Below are positions 9,185 to 17,755 of a stretch of 39,141 nucleotides of DNA, piece by piece; positions within the stretch are counted from its first letter, which is position 1, and each line of letters begins with the position of its first letter. A model generated the notes under the pieces. That model was not told where the DNA came from. It saw only the letters and a list, made by a program, of their open reading frames with translations, and searched no databases. Both the position numbers and the translations under genes were made by a program. This stretch comes from Myxococcaceae bacterium (GTDB taxonomy: Bacteria > Myxococcota > Myxococcia > Myxococcales > Myxococcaceae): NCBI GenBank assembly GCA_016793725.1, contig JAEUJP010000241.1, forward strand, positions 1 through 39,141, given 5' to 3'.

Positions 9185-10324
9185 ATGCCGCTCCCCGGGC
9201 GACTCAGTCGCGCCGCGCAGAAGACCGAGCGCATCGTCGTCGGGCTCATCTCGGGCACCAGCGTCGACGCCATCGAGGCCGTCGCGTGCGGCATCAGCGG
9301 CACCGGGGCCGACGCCGCGCTCGACCTGTTGAGCCACGTGAGCGTGCCCTTCCCCGCCGCGTTCGCCCGAAGGGTGATCGCCATCGGCGACGTGCGCGAC
9401 GTGTGTGCCCTCAACTTCGAGCTCGGCCACCGCTTCGGGCGCGCGGCGCTCAAGGCGATCGACGTCGCGGGCCTGAGGCCCGAAGACGTCGACCTCATCG
9501 GCAGCCACGGCCAGACCGTCGCCCACCTGCCCGGCTCGACGCTGCAGATCGGCGAAGCCAGCGTGATCGCCGAGCTCACCGGCGCCCCCGTGGTGTGCGA
9601 CTTCCGCACGCGCGACGTCGCGGCCGGCGGTGAAGGCGCTCCGCTCGTGCCGTACGCCGACTGGGTGCTGTTTCGAAAGCCGGGTGAGACCCGCGCGCTG
9701 CAGAACATCGGTGGCATCGCGAACGTGAGCGTCGTGAGCGACCGCCTCGAAGACACCATCGCGTTCGACACGGGGCCGGGCAACATGCTGCTCGACGCCG
9801 TAACGCGGCTCGCGACGCGCGACAAGAAGGCCTACGACGACGGAGCGAAGCTGGCGCTGCAGGGTGAGATCATGCCGGCGCTGCTGCGCGAGCTGCTCAC
9901 GCACCCCTTCTTGAAGAAGCGGCCGCCGCGCAGCGCGGGCCGCGACCAGTTCGGCGAGGCCCTGTCGACGAAGCTGTGGCAGCGGTTCAAGCGGCGGCCG
10001 AACGATCTGCTCGCGACGCTGACGGCGTTCACCATCGAAGCGACGGTGCGCGCGTACGAGCGCTTCGTGCTGCCGAAGCGAGAGCTCGAGGCGGTGTACC
10101 TCTCGGGCGGCGGCAGCCGAAACCCGTTCATCGTCGAGGGGCTCGAGCGCAGGTTGGCTCCGATACCGGTGCGGCCGCTCGATGCGCTGGGTTTCCCCGA
10201 GGGGGCCAAAGAGGCGGCGTGCTTCGCGCTGCTCGCCAGCGAGTGGCTGTCGGGCACCGAGCAGAACGTGACTTCAGCGACGGGCGCGAAGGCCCGCGTC
10301 ATCTTGGGAAAGGTGGTGCCATGA
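9185..10324 (+). CDS. anmK: Anhydro-N-acetylmuramic acid kinase
   Basis: AnmK hydrolyses the 1,6-anhydro ring of anhydroMurNAc and phosphorylates O6 with ATP, giving MurNAc-6-phosphate, the substrate of MurQ. The 379-residue length is normal. Motifs in order are GLISGTSVDAIEA (phosphate-1 loop), GSHGQTVAH, LQIGEASVIAE, DFRTRDVAAGGEGAPLVP, QNIGGIANVS, FDTGPGNMLLD and RSAGRDQFG, all characteristic of the family. The start is ATG with AAGAAGG upstream. The stop overlaps the ATG of the MglA-like GTPase by 4 bp, so the two are probably translated together. Confidence 0.96.
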   Translation: MPLPGRLSRAAQKTERIVVGLISGTSVDAIEAVACGISGTGADAALDLLSHVSVPFPAAFARRVIAIGDVRDVCALNFELGHRFGRAALKAIDVAGLRPEDVDLIGSHGQTVAHLPGSTLQIGEASVIAELTGAPVVCDFRTRDVAAGGEGAPLVPYADWVLFRKPGETRALQNIGGIANVSVVSDRLEDTIAFDTGPGNMLLDAVTRLATRDKKAYDDGAKLALQGEIMPALLRELLTHPFLKKRPPRSAGRDQFGEALSTKLWQRFKRRPNDLLATLTAFTIEATVRAYERFVLPKRELEAVYLSGGGSRNPFIVEGLERRLAPIPVRPLDALGFPEGAKEAACFALLASEWLSGTEQNVTSATGAKARVILGKVVP

Positions 10325-11439
10325 GCACGGTGAACGTTCTCGCGCGCGAGATCGCCGCGAAGGTGGTCTTCTATGGGCCCGGCCTGTCGGGCAAGACGAC
10401 GACGCTGAAGAAGATCTACGAGTCGGTGAAGCCCGCCCACCGCGGCGAGCTGATGTCGCTGCCGACCGAGGCCGACCGCACCCTGTTCTTCGACTTTCTG
10501 CCGGTGAAGGTCGAGCGCGTCGGCGAATATTCGGTGCGGCTCGCGCTGTACACGGTGCCGGGCCAGGTCTTCTACAACGCGACGCGCAAGCTCGTGCTGC
10601 AGGGCGCCGACGGCGTGGTGTTCGTCTCCGACTCGCAAGAGGCGGCCGAAGACGCGAACCGCGAGTCGCTGGTGAACCTCGAAGAGAACCTCGCCGAGCA
10701 GGGCATTCGCCTCGAGCGCTTTCCCCTCGTGATTCAGTACAACAAGCGCGACCTGCCGGGCGTGGTGCCGGTCGAGCGCATGCGCACGGTGCTGAACACG
10801 CGGGGCGTGCCCGACTTCGAGACCTGCGCGACCTCGGGCCAGGGCGTGCTCGACACGCTGAAGTCGGTGATGCGGCTGGTGATTCGCGACCTGCGCCAGA
10901 AGCGGGTCGTGCCGCCGGTGCGCGGTGAGACCACCGAAGGGCCCGACCTCGAGGGCCAGCTGCGGCAGCACCTGCCGGCGCAGCCCGCGACTGCACCAGC
11001 GACGAACCCGGGACGGCCGGCGATCGGCCAGCTGCCCCCCCTCGCGACGCCGGCGCGGGGGCACCCGGCGGTGGCGAAGATGGCGGCGGCGGTGTCGAGC
11101 CCGCCGAAGCGGGCGATGGGCAGCGCGGCGGCGCTCGCGCCCGGAGCGCTGCTCGACCCGGCGCGCGTGGCCGACGCGGCGTTCGCGGCGGGCGACTACG
11201 ACGCGTGCGTGAAGACGTGCCACGAGGCAGTGCGGCGCGCGCTCGCGTACGCGGGCACGGGCAACGACGCGGCGTCGCAGGCGCTGCTGCTCAGGGTCGA
11301 CGGGCCCGATCTGCTCAAGCTCGAGCTGATGGCGGGCGGCTCACACCTGCGCGTCGACGACGCGGCGTTCGCGCTCTACGTGCTCATGCAGTCGTTCGTG
11401 CGCCTGCAGGCCGCGGGGCTGCCGCCTCACGCCGACTGA
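10321..11439 (+). CDS. MglA-like small GTPase with C-terminal extension
   Basis: The first ~195 of 372 residues closely resemble MglA, the Ras-like polarity switch of Myxococcus. The P-loop is GPGLSGKTT (19-27). TVPGQVFY (78-85) replaces the Ras D-x-x-G motif and is an MglA-family hallmark. The G4 motif is NKRD (141-144), and LFFDFLP marks the switch region. An additional ~175 residues follow: a Pro/Ala-rich linker (about 200-275) and a predicted helical domain (about 278-372) that I do not recognise. Canonical MglA ends near residue 195. No Roadblock partner (mglB) is in the window. Start is ATG in a 4-bp overlap with anmK; the end overlaps the convergent DUF4388 gene by 13 bp. It is probably a paralogue rather than MglA itself. 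Confidence 0.88.
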   Translation: MSTVNVLAREIAAKVVFYGPGLSGKTTTLKKIYESVKPAHRGELMSLPTEADRTLFFDFLPVKVERVGEYSVRLALYTVPGQVFYNATRKLVLQGADGVVFVSDSQEAAEDANRESLVNLEENLAEQGIRLERFPLVIQYNKRDLPGVVPVERMRTVLNTRGVPDFETCATSGQGVLDTLKSVMRLVIRDLRQKRVVPPVRGETTEGPDLEGQLRQHLPAQPATAPATNPGRPAIGQLPPLATPARGHPAVAKMAAAVSSPPKRAMGSAAALAPGALLDPARVADAAFAAGDYDACVKTCHEAVRRALAYAGTGNDAASQALLLRVDGPDLLKLELMAGGSHLRVDDAAFALYVLMQSFVRLQAAGLPPHAD

Positions 11440-12515
11440 GGCGGCCGGTCGGCGATGAGGCCCATGCGGCGCAGCTTGAACAGGGTCTTCAGGGTGTCGA
11501 GCTCGCGCAGCTGACCGGCGAGCACGATGGCGCTCACGTCCCACCGGCCGTTCACCATCGAGGCGATCTGACGCTCATCGGGGCGCAGGGCCGCGAGGGC
11601 CTCGGGGTCATCGACGGGGTCGAGCACCGAGACCGGCGGCAGCTCGCGGTAGAGCGACGCGACGTGCTCGCGCTCGACCATGCGCAAGAACTCGCGCACG
11701 CGGCGATCAGAGGGGTCTGAGATGAGCAGCGCCGAGAACACCATCGCGGCGGCTTCGAACTGGCGCTCGCGGAGCAGAATGGCGCCCTTCTCGAGCATGT
11801 CGGCGACCGGGTCGGGCTCGAGCTCGACGGTGCCCTCGACCTGTACCTTCTTGGCGCGCCACAGGTCGTGAACCGCGCGCAAGACGAGCCCACGCTGAAC
11901 GCCGAGCAAGAGCCGCAGGCGCCCGAGGTTCAGCGGGCCGTGGGCCTGGCACGCGTGCAGAATGGCGCGCTGCACGACGGGCTGGCCGCTCTTGGCGTGG
12001 TGCGCGCCGAGCACGGTCATGGTGTCGTGCGGCAGCGCGCGCTCGATGTCGGGCAGCTCGTCGACCCAGCGCAGGCTCTCGAAGAGCAGGTGGCGCAGGG
12101 GCACCGAGAGGGGCACCCACTCGTCGTTGCCGCGGTCGGGGTCTTCGCTCCAGTGAAAGCGGCCGGCCTGAACCTGGGTGAGATCGGCGATCGAGGCGAT
12201 CAGCTCGTCGGCGGCGAGCTCGCGCACGAGCGCCTCGACCTCGGGAGCGAGGTCGAGCGTCTGGGTGGTGCCCTGGTTCGTCTCGAGCGCGGTGAGCACG
12301 CGCTGGCCCGACGCCATGCCGCCCTGCTCGAGGGCGCGGGCGAGGTGCTCCCAGAGGCCGGGGGCGGCGGTGGCGACGATCTGGCCGGTGAGCAAGAAGA
12401 CCTTTCGCTCGCCGGCGTCCCACTGCACGTGCAGGGCGCCGGTCTTTCGCGACCCGTCGAGCCACTGGAGCAGCTCGGGCAGCGGGTAGCTGGAAAAGTC
12501 GCCGTGGAAGGCCAT
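11427..12515 (-). CDS. DUF4388 (PatA N-terminal-like) protein
   Basis: I chose ATG 12515 because it begins MAFHGDFSSYPLPELLQWL, the typical opening of DUF4388, and leaves 34 bp to the divergent gene at 12550. The open frame continues upstream but would overlap that gene. The 362-residue product has the DUF4388 domain (about 1-100, with GSRKTGALHV), a helical middle and a C-terminal part with a TPR-like segment (LLRERQFEAAAMVFSALL) and a winged-helix-like end (GQLRELDTLKTLFKLRRMGLI). Such proteins occur in signalling and gliding-motility contexts in Myxococcota; the function here is unknown. It faces the MglA-like GTPase tail to tail, which is suggestive but not proof of a link. Confidence 0.8.
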   Translation of the reverse strand: MAFHGDFSSYPLPELLQWLDGSRKTGALHVQWDAGERKVFLLTGQIVATAAPGLWEHLARALEQGGMASGQRVLTALETNQGTTQTLDLAPEVEALVRELAADELIASIADLTQVQAGRFHWSEDPDRGNDEWVPLSVPLRHLLFESLRWVDELPDIERALPHDTMTVLGAHHAKSGQPVVQRAILHACQAHGPLNLGRLRLLLGVQRGLVLRAVHDLWRAKKVQVEGTVELEPDPVADMLEKGAILLRERQFEAAAMVFSALLISDPSDRRVREFLRMVEREHVASLYRELPPVSVLDPVDDPEALAALRPDERQIASMVNGRWDVSAIVLAGQLRELDTLKTLFKLRRMGLIADRPPQSA

Positions 12516-12549
12516 CGGAACCTGGCGCCCGAGGTTACAGTGCCCTTCC

Positions 12550-13410
12550 GTGCGCGTCGCGCTCCTGTTCATCGACGGTGTCGGCATCGGCCGGCGAGAC
12601 ACGAGCACCAACCCCCTCGCGCGCGCCGACCTGTTGCTCTCGCAGTTCGACGACGGGAGCGGCACCCCCCTGCCCCACGGCGGGCAGCTCGCCGCGCTCG
12701 ACGCCACGTTCGGGGTCGAGGGTCGCCCGCAGTCGGCGACCAACCAGACCGCGCTCTACACGGGCGAGCCGGCGCCGAAGCTGATCGGCGCGCACAAGCT
12801 CGGCTACCCCAACGCAGCGCTGACCGAGATCATCGAGCGGCGCTCGATCGTGAAGCGGCTGAAGCAGCACGGCGCGACGGCGAGCTTCGTGAACGCGTTT
12901 CCGGCGATCTACTTCGAGCTCGTGGGCAAGGTGCGGCACTTCAAGCCGTCGGCGAGCACGCTGGCGTTTCGGGCGGGCGACGTGGCGCTGAAGCTGTTGC
13001 CCGAAGGGCTGCCCGCCGACATCGACGGGTCGCGGGCGCGGCAGCGGGGCTTCGAGGTGCCGTCGCGCACGGCGGCCGAGGCCGCGCAGGTGTTCTGGAG
13101 CTGCGCCGCCGACTTCACGCTCTTCGAGCACTTCGCCGCCGACGAGGCCGCGCACGAGCGCGACGCGCCGGCCGTCGAGCGGGCGCTGGCGACGTTCGAC
13201 GGGTTCGTGCGCGCGGTGCTCGAGACGCGACCGCCCGACGTGCAGGTGCTGGTGACGTCAGATCACGGCAACGCAGAAGATCTGTCGCACCGCTCGCACA
13301 CGCTGGCGAAGGTGCCGCTGCTCGCGTTCGGCGCGCCGAAGCTGCCGGCGGTCGAGAACGTGGCCGACGTCGGGCGCTACGTGCTGCAGGCGTTGGGGGT
13401 CGGCGCGTGA
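12550..13410 (+). CDS. Alkaline-phosphatase-superfamily metalloenzyme
   Basis: The 286-residue protein (GTG start) belongs to the metalloenzyme clan of phosphopentomutase and cofactor-independent phosphoglycerate mutase. LLFIDGVGIG gives the first metal Asp. VTSDHGNAEDL supplies the Asp-His metal pair, and HTLAKVPLLAFG a further His. The whole is shorter than iPGM (~510) and lacks its inserted domain. The mid-part ATNQTALYTG would hold the Ser/Thr nucleophile. Substrate unknown. Its stop overlaps the next gene by 4 bp. Confidence 0.78.
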   Translation: MRVALLFIDGVGIGRRDTSTNPLARADLLLSQFDDGSGTPLPHGGQLAALDATFGVEGRPQSATNQTALYTGEPAPKLIGAHKLGYPNAALTEIIERRSIVKRLKQHGATASFVNAFPAIYFELVGKVRHFKPSASTLAFRAGDVALKLLPEGLPADIDGSRARQRGFEVPSRTAAEAAQVFWSCAADFTLFEHFAADEAAHERDAPAVERALATFDGFVRAVLETRPPDVQVLVTSDHGNAEDLSHRSHTLAKVPLLAFGAPKLPAVENVADVGRYVLQALGVGA

Positions 13411-14210
13411 GGGCGTTGTACCTGACGTTGGTGATGACCGGCTGTGCGACGCCGCTCACGGCGCTGACGGCGCATCGGCAGGTGACGACACCGCTCGGGC
13501 CGATCATCATTCGTTCGGCGCCGTCGGCCTCGCACGCGGGCGACCCGGCGATCGTGGCGAAGGCGCTCGAGGCCGCGGGGCCCAAGCTCTCGCGCTGGGG
13601 GCCGCTCGACCAGGCCGTCGATCTCTACCTGATGCCGACGCACGCCGACCTCGAGAGCGCGGTGCGCCGCTACGGCTACGACTGGCTGCGCGCGTGGGCG
13701 CAGTACGACGACGTGCTGTTGCAGACCCCCTCGACGTGGACGACCGACGAGCGCGACGTCGCCGAGCTGCTCGCGCACGAGCTGACCCACTGCGTGATGT
13801 ACCAGAAGGCCGCTACCGCGCGAGACTGGCCGAAGAAGGGCATACCGCTGTGGTTCCGCGAGGGCATGGCGACGTTCACGGCCGAGCAGGGCTACCGGTG
13901 GCTGACGCTCGAAGATCTCGCGCATGCCTACGAGCTCGGCGACGACCCGATTGTTCAGGCCGAAGAGCTGTACCAGTCGAAGAGCGGCGCCGTGTATGCG
14001 GCGGCCCACCACGCGTTCACGTTCTTGATGCGGCGCTACGGCGCCGAGGGCGTCGAGCGGGTGCTGTACGGCATGTCGAAGGGCATGCAGTTCGACCCCG
14101 CGTTCAAGGCGGGCATCGGCATCGAGACCTCCCAGTTCACTGCCGAGTTTCGACGGTACGTCGTCTGGCGCGCGTTTCGCGGAGCCCGGCGGCCAGCGGT
14201 GACGCGCTAG
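13407..14210 (+). CDS. Peptidase-MA-like (HELTH gluzincin) lipoprotein
   Basis: The start is GTG 13407 (GTGA overlap with the upstream stop), giving 267 residues with a short signal and lipobox MTGC (Cys13). The zinc-protease motif HELTH (His124, Glu125, His128) and a downstream Glu152 in WFREGMATF form the gluzincin metal and catalytic set of the peptidase MA family. It is expected at the envelope as a lipid-anchored metallopeptidase; the substrate is unknown. The last residues and stop codon lie inside the first copy of a 61-bp direct repeat, so the C-terminus (GARRPAVTR) was shaped by, or gave rise to, that duplication. Confidence 0.8.
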   Translation: MRALYLTLVMTGCATPLTALTAHRQVTTPLGPIIIRSAPSASHAGDPAIVAKALEAAGPKLSRWGPLDQAVDLYLMPTHADLESAVRRYGYDWLRAWAQYDDVLLQTPSTWTTDERDVAELLAHELTHCVMYQKAATARDWPKKGIPLWFREGMATFTAEQGYRWLTLEDLAHAYELGDDPIVQAEELYQSKSGAVYAAAHHAFTFLMRRYGAEGVERVLYGMSKGMQFDPAFKAGIGIETSQFTAEFRRYVVWRAFRGARRPAVTR

Positions 14211-14323
14211 CGTCACAGCGGGCGTCAGACCCGGTCACTGGCCGGCCGGGCGACCCAGGTCACGGAGCCCGGCGGCCAGCGGTGACGCGCTAGCGTCACA
14301 GCGGGCGTCAGACCCGGTCACTG
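14180..14323. repeat. Perfect 61-bp direct repeat with internal hairpin
   Basis: The two identical copies are 14180-14240 and 14263-14323, offset by 83 bp and separated by 22 bp. Copy one covers the 3' end of the metallopeptidase gene; copy two is intergenic. Each contains a 7-bp inverted repeat, GTGACGC-GCTA-GCGTCAC (14199-14216 and 14282-14299). The first TAG stop sits in the loop of copy one. The hairpins could weakly terminate or protect the transcript; no T-tract follows. The gap to the convergent TldD gene (14211-14338) holds nothing else I can recognise. Confidence 0.85.
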
Positions 14324-14338
14324 CCTGGCGCGCCGCCG

Positions 14339-16021
14339 TCACTTCGCTGAGCCCGGCGGCGGCAACAGCGGAGGCCGGTCTTTGCCCTCGACGACGCGCT
14401 GCAGCTCGATCTCTTGCAGCAGCATCGGCGGCGAGACCGTCGACACGGGCACCATGCCGCTCTCGGCGCCGCAGAACCCGTTGAACGTGCCGCTCGTCTT
14501 GCCGCTGGCCATGATCTTGTTGATCGACGACAGGGGCGTGCCGACGATCTCGACGCCGCGCACGAGCGTCTCTCTGCCGTCGCGCACGTCGACCCGGTAC
14601 ACCATGCGCGGCACGCCCTTGAACGCCTGGTAGCCGAACGACGACGTGTTCGTGTTGCCGCCGGTGATGTCTTTGATGATGAGCCCGTACGGCTTGCCCT
14701 GCCGCTTGGCCTCGGCGATCAGCATCGCCTTCAGCTGCTTGTCATCGACCTGCTTCTTCGACTCGACGATCAGGTTCGCCATGCGCGCGACCGGCTTGTG
14801 GTTCGACTGTGCGCGACCGTGCCCGTTGCTCTTCGAGAAGCCCTCGATCGGCTTGCGCGACAAGAGAAAGTTCTTGAGCACCCCACCCTCGACGAGCGGC
14901 ACGCGCTGGGCCTTCACGCCCTCGTCGTCGTACAGGTACCAGCCGTTCAGCTGCTTGCCCGCCGCCTCGCGCACCGTCGGGTCGTCGTAGATCGAGACGA
15001 AGCCCGCGATGACGTTCTTGCCGACCTGGCCGCGAAACGTCTTGCCCTCGGCGTCGCTGCCCTGGCGCTCGCCCTCGAGGCGGTGGCCGACGGCCTCGTG
15101 AAACAGCACGCCGGCCGCGTCAGACTCGAGAATCGCCGGCCCGGTGTACGGGTCGATCGACGGCGCCGCGCGCAGCGCCGAGATCTCTTCGACGAGCTTC
15201 TTCGCCGCCTCGCGCACCTGCGCATCGGTCGGCAGCTGTTCTTCGGTCGGCGCGTACCAGTCTCGCGAGTCGTCGAGCAGCTGCCCGTCGTCGGCGCGCG
15301 CCCACACCGACAGGTGCACGGCGTAGAGCGCCTCTTCGGTCACGATGCGCGTGCCCTCGGTGTTCACCAGGTACCGCACCACCTTGTCGCCCGCGATGCG
15401 CACCTCGGAGTCGAGCAGCTGCGGCGCCGCCCCGAACGTACCCGACACGTCGCGCGCGAGCGCCGCCCAGCGGTCGTGCGACCACGAGAACGGCAGGCGG
15501 TTGCCGAGGTAGACGACGGGCTCTTCGCGCGTGAACGAGGCCGGCCGCTTCGGGTCGTCGACCGCGTACACGTCTTCACCCTTCTTCTTGAGGAAGTTGA
15601 AGAGCGCGGCCTTGTACTGCTGGTCGCTGACCAGCCACAGCGACGTGCGCAGCGCGAGCGGGTGCTCGTCGAGCGGAGCGTTCTTGCGCGGAATGAAGCT
15701 GTTGCCCTTCAGCGAGAACGTGAAGTCGATCTCGTCGTCGATCGAGCTGTCGAACGTGTAGTCGCCCACCCGCGCGTCGACGTACAGCTTGCGGTCGCGG
15801 TAGGTGTCGTCTTGGTAGATGGCGCCGTAGCGGGCCGAGATCTCGCGCTGCTCGAAGTCTTTCATCGAGTACGCGAGAAAGTACGGCGGCGCGTTCTCTT
15901 TGAGCTTCAGGGTCTTGAAGTTGCGATCGAGCTCGATGACCATCGCGTCGAGCAGATCTTGCCGTGCGTCGGGTGGCGGCTTCGCCCCCAGCACGGCAGC
16001 GCACACCAACGTCACGAGCAT
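14339..16021 (-). CDS. TldD/PmbA-family metalloprotease, exported
   Basis: The product of about 560 residues has a hydrophobic N-terminus (LVTLVCAAVLGA) that looks like a signal peptide, unlike cytoplasmic TldD. The TldD zinc motif H-E-x-x-x-H is present as HEAVGH (about residues 309-314), preceded by DAAGVLF. The conserved C-terminal half includes YLYDDEGV, NTNTSSFGY and SGTFNGFCGAESGMVPVS, which carries the family Cys. TldD/TldE pairs act on peptides such as microcins; a lone exported form is probably a peptidase of unknown substrate. ATG 16021 is preceded directly by an in-frame GTG at 16024, which is equally possible. Confidence 0.87.
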   Translation of the reverse strand: MLVTLVCAAVLGAKPPPDARQDLLDAMVIELDRNFKTLKLKENAPPYFLAYSMKDFEQREISARYGAIYQDDTYRDRKLYVDARVGDYTFDSSIDDEIDFTFSLKGNSFIPRKNAPLDEHPLALRTSLWLVSDQQYKAALFNFLKKKGEDVYAVDDPKRPASFTREEPVVYLGNRLPFSWSHDRWAALARDVSGTFGAAPQLLDSEVRIAGDKVVRYLVNTEGTRIVTEEALYAVHLSVWARADDGQLLDDSRDWYAPTEEQLPTDAQVREAAKKLVEEISALRAAPSIDPYTGPAILESDAAGVLFHEAVGHRLEGERQGSDAEGKTFRGQVGKNVIAGFVSIYDDPTVREAAGKQLNGWYLYDDEGVKAQRVPLVEGGVLKNFLLSRKPIEGFSKSNGHGRAQSNHKPVARMANLIVESKKQVDDKQLKAMLIAEAKRQGKPYGLIIKDITGGNTNTSSFGYQAFKGVPRMVYRVDVRDGRETLVRGVEIVGTPLSSINKIMASGKTSGTFNGFCGAESGMVPVSTVSPPMLLQEIELQRVVEGKDRPPLLPPPGSAK

Positions 16022-16037
16022 CACGGGCTCCCCCGGG

Positions 16038-16697
16038 TCACGGCGTACCCCAGTCGACGACTTCCCAACCGCGCTTCTTCGCGAGGCGCGACAGGCGCGG
16101 GTCGGGGTTCACGGCGACGGCGCGGCCGACGTGCTCCATCACGGGCAGGTCGGCGAACGAGTCGGTGAAGAACGAGCAGTCGGCGAGCTTGACGCCGTGC
16201 GCGTCGGCCTCTGCGCGCGCGTGCTCGAGCTTGCCGGCCCCGAAGCAGATGGGCCCGACGGTGCGGCCCGTGTGAAAGCCGGCGGCGTCGACCTCGAGGT
16301 GGTTGCAGAGCAGCCCGTCGAGCCTCAGCTCGGCCTGCACGAGCTCGCCGATGTAGTTCGACGACGACGTGAGCAGCACGAGGCGATCATGGCTCTGGCG
16401 GCGGGTCTCGAGCTCGGCCATGGCGCCAGGGCGAAACAGGGGGCGCACCTGGCGCTCGTAGAAGCTGATGGTGCGCTCACGAATGTCGGCAGAGCGGGTG
16501 CCGGCGAGCGCCGCGATGGCCCGGCCGACGGCCTCTTCGACCGAGGCGAGGCCGAGCTCGTACCGAATCAGCCAGGCGCCGGCGCGCAGGGCCTGGGTCT
16601 TGGTGAGCTGCCCGAGGGCGACCTCGCGCCGAATCCACAAGCGGGCCGAGTTGACGGCGATCAAGGTCTGGTCGAGGTCGAAGAACGCAATGCGCAT
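16038..16697 (-). CDS. HAD hydrolase, subfamily IB (SerB-like phosphatase)
   Basis: Starting at ATG 16697, the 219-residue protein opens with FFDLDQTL, HAD motif I with nucleophile Asp7 and acid Asp9. Motif II is LLTSSSN and motif IV DSFADLPVME, with the spacing of the phosphoserine-phosphatase-like IB group. An upstream in-frame ATG at 16751 adds 18 residues with no domain role. It is predicted to remove phosphate from a small molecule or lipid head group; substrate unknown. The gap to TldD is 16 bp on the same strand, so the two may share a transcript. Confidence 0.85.
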   Translation of the reverse strand: MRIAFFDLDQTLIAVNSARLWIRREVALGQLTKTQALRAGAWLIRYELGLASVEEAVGRAIAALAGTRSADIRERTISFYERQVRPLFRPGAMAELETRRQSHDRLVLLTSSSNYIGELVQAELRLDGLLCNHLEVDAAGFHTGRTVGPICFGAGKLEHARAEADAHGVKLADCSFFTDSFADLPVMEHVGRAVAVNPDPRLSRLAKKRGWEVVDWGTP

Positions 16698-16776
16698 TTG
16701 ATGGGGCCGAGGTCTCGGTGATACTGCATAGCCCAAAGGGGCCGTCAGCATCGCAGCGCCGACTCATTAGGAAGCC

Positions 16777-17751
16777 ATGAAGCGAGCCCTCATCGTCATC
16801 GTGCCCCTGGCAGTCTTCGCCCTCGTCGAGGCTTGCAGCGGCTCCGCGCCGCGGTGCCTCGCCTCGAACTGTTCGGGCTGCTGCGACATCAACGGCGAGT
16901 GCCAGTCGGGCACCGAGCGCTTCGCGTGCGGCAGCCGGGCGGGCGTCTGCTCGTCGTGCGCGCAGAACGAGGTGTGCGCGATCGGCATCTGTGTGGTGAG
17001 CGACGGCGGCACCATGGGCACGGGCGGCGGCTCGGCGACGGCCGGGGGCAGCGCGACGGGCGGCTCGGGCGGCGGCACGGCCGGAGCGGGCACGTGCTCG
17101 GCAGCGACCTGCTCGGGCTGCTGCGCGAACGGCGCCTGTCAGGGCGGAGGCATGAACATGCAGTGTGGCAGCCGCGGCGTCGCGTGTATGGCGTGCCCCA
17201 GCGGCCAGGCGTGCCTGGCGAGCGACGCGGGCACGAACGCGTGTCTGCCCTTCACGTGCACGGGCTGCGTGTCGATGTCGGGCAACTGCCTGCTGGGCAC
17301 GAGCGTGAGCGCGTGCGGCAGCGCGGGCGGGCAGTGCCGGGCGTGCCTGTCGGGCATGAGCTGCGTGAACGGCGTGTGTCAGGCTGCAGCGGGCTGCAAC
17401 GCGACGACGTGCGCGGGCGGCTGCTGCGACGGCACGACGTGCATCGACCCTCCGACGGCGTCGAAGTGTGGGCGCATGGGCGGCGCGTGCTCGACGTGCA
17501 CGGGCACCCAGGTGTGCAGCGCGGGCTCGTGCGTGAACGGCGGCACGGCGGGCGGCAGCGGCGGCACGGCGGGCGGCAGCGGGTCGGGGCTGTGCGGGCC
17601 GATGAGCTGCGCGTCGGGGTGCTGCGACCCGCTCACCGAGGCCATCTGCCTGCCGGGCACCGACGGCCTGTCGTGCGGGCGCGGCGGGGGCATCTGCAAG
17701 GTCTGCTTCCCGGGCCTGCAGACGTGCACGAACCAGCAGTGCGTCTTCTAG
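16777..17751 (+). CDS. Cys-rich modular lipoprotein (five C..GCC modules)
   Basis: The 324-residue protein has a signal peptide with a lipobox-like VEAC (Cys20). It then carries five copies of a ~46-50-residue module at about 27-72, 107-156, 156-201, 207-252 and 273-322. Each runs roughly C-x4-C-x-G-C-C, a G-x-C, a CG-x-x-G-x-x-C-x-x-C, then C-x4-C. Cysteines are numerous and spaced for disulphides, so the protein should fold outside the cytoplasm. Gly-Gly-Ser/Thr linkers follow module 1 and precede module 5; the second linker is an exact tandem 21-bp DNA duplication (17539-17580). The start is ATG preceded by AGGA. The function is unknown. The same module occurs once in the lipoprotein at 27388-27885. 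Confidence 0.85.
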   Translation: MKRALIVIVPLAVFALVEACSGSAPRCLASNCSGCCDINGECQSGTERFACGSRAGVCSSCAQNEVCAIGICVVSDGGTMGTGGGSATAGGSATGGSGGGTAGAGTCSAATCSGCCANGACQGGGMNMQCGSRGVACMACPSGQACLASDAGTNACLPFTCTGCVSMSGNCLLGTSVSACGSAGGQCRACLSGMSCVNGVCQAAAGCNATTCAGGCCDGTTCIDPPTASKCGRMGGACSTCTGTQVCSAGSCVNGGTAGGSGGTAGGSGSGLCGPMSCASGCCDPLTEAICLPGTDGLSCGRGGGICKVCFPGLQTCTNQQCVF

Positions 17752-17755
17752 AGCT

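Noticed and set aside
11868-13406. Very long open frame on the plus strand running from the DUF4388 gene into the metallopeptidase
   Set aside because: It is antisense to the DUF4388 gene and out of frame with the metalloenzyme; its translation is Arg/Ala/Gly-rich shadow sequence. Only the part from GTG 13407 is a real gene.
14414-16168. 584-codon plus-strand open frame over the TldD gene
   Set aside because: Antisense shadow; the minus strand encodes a complete TldD with HEAVGH motif.
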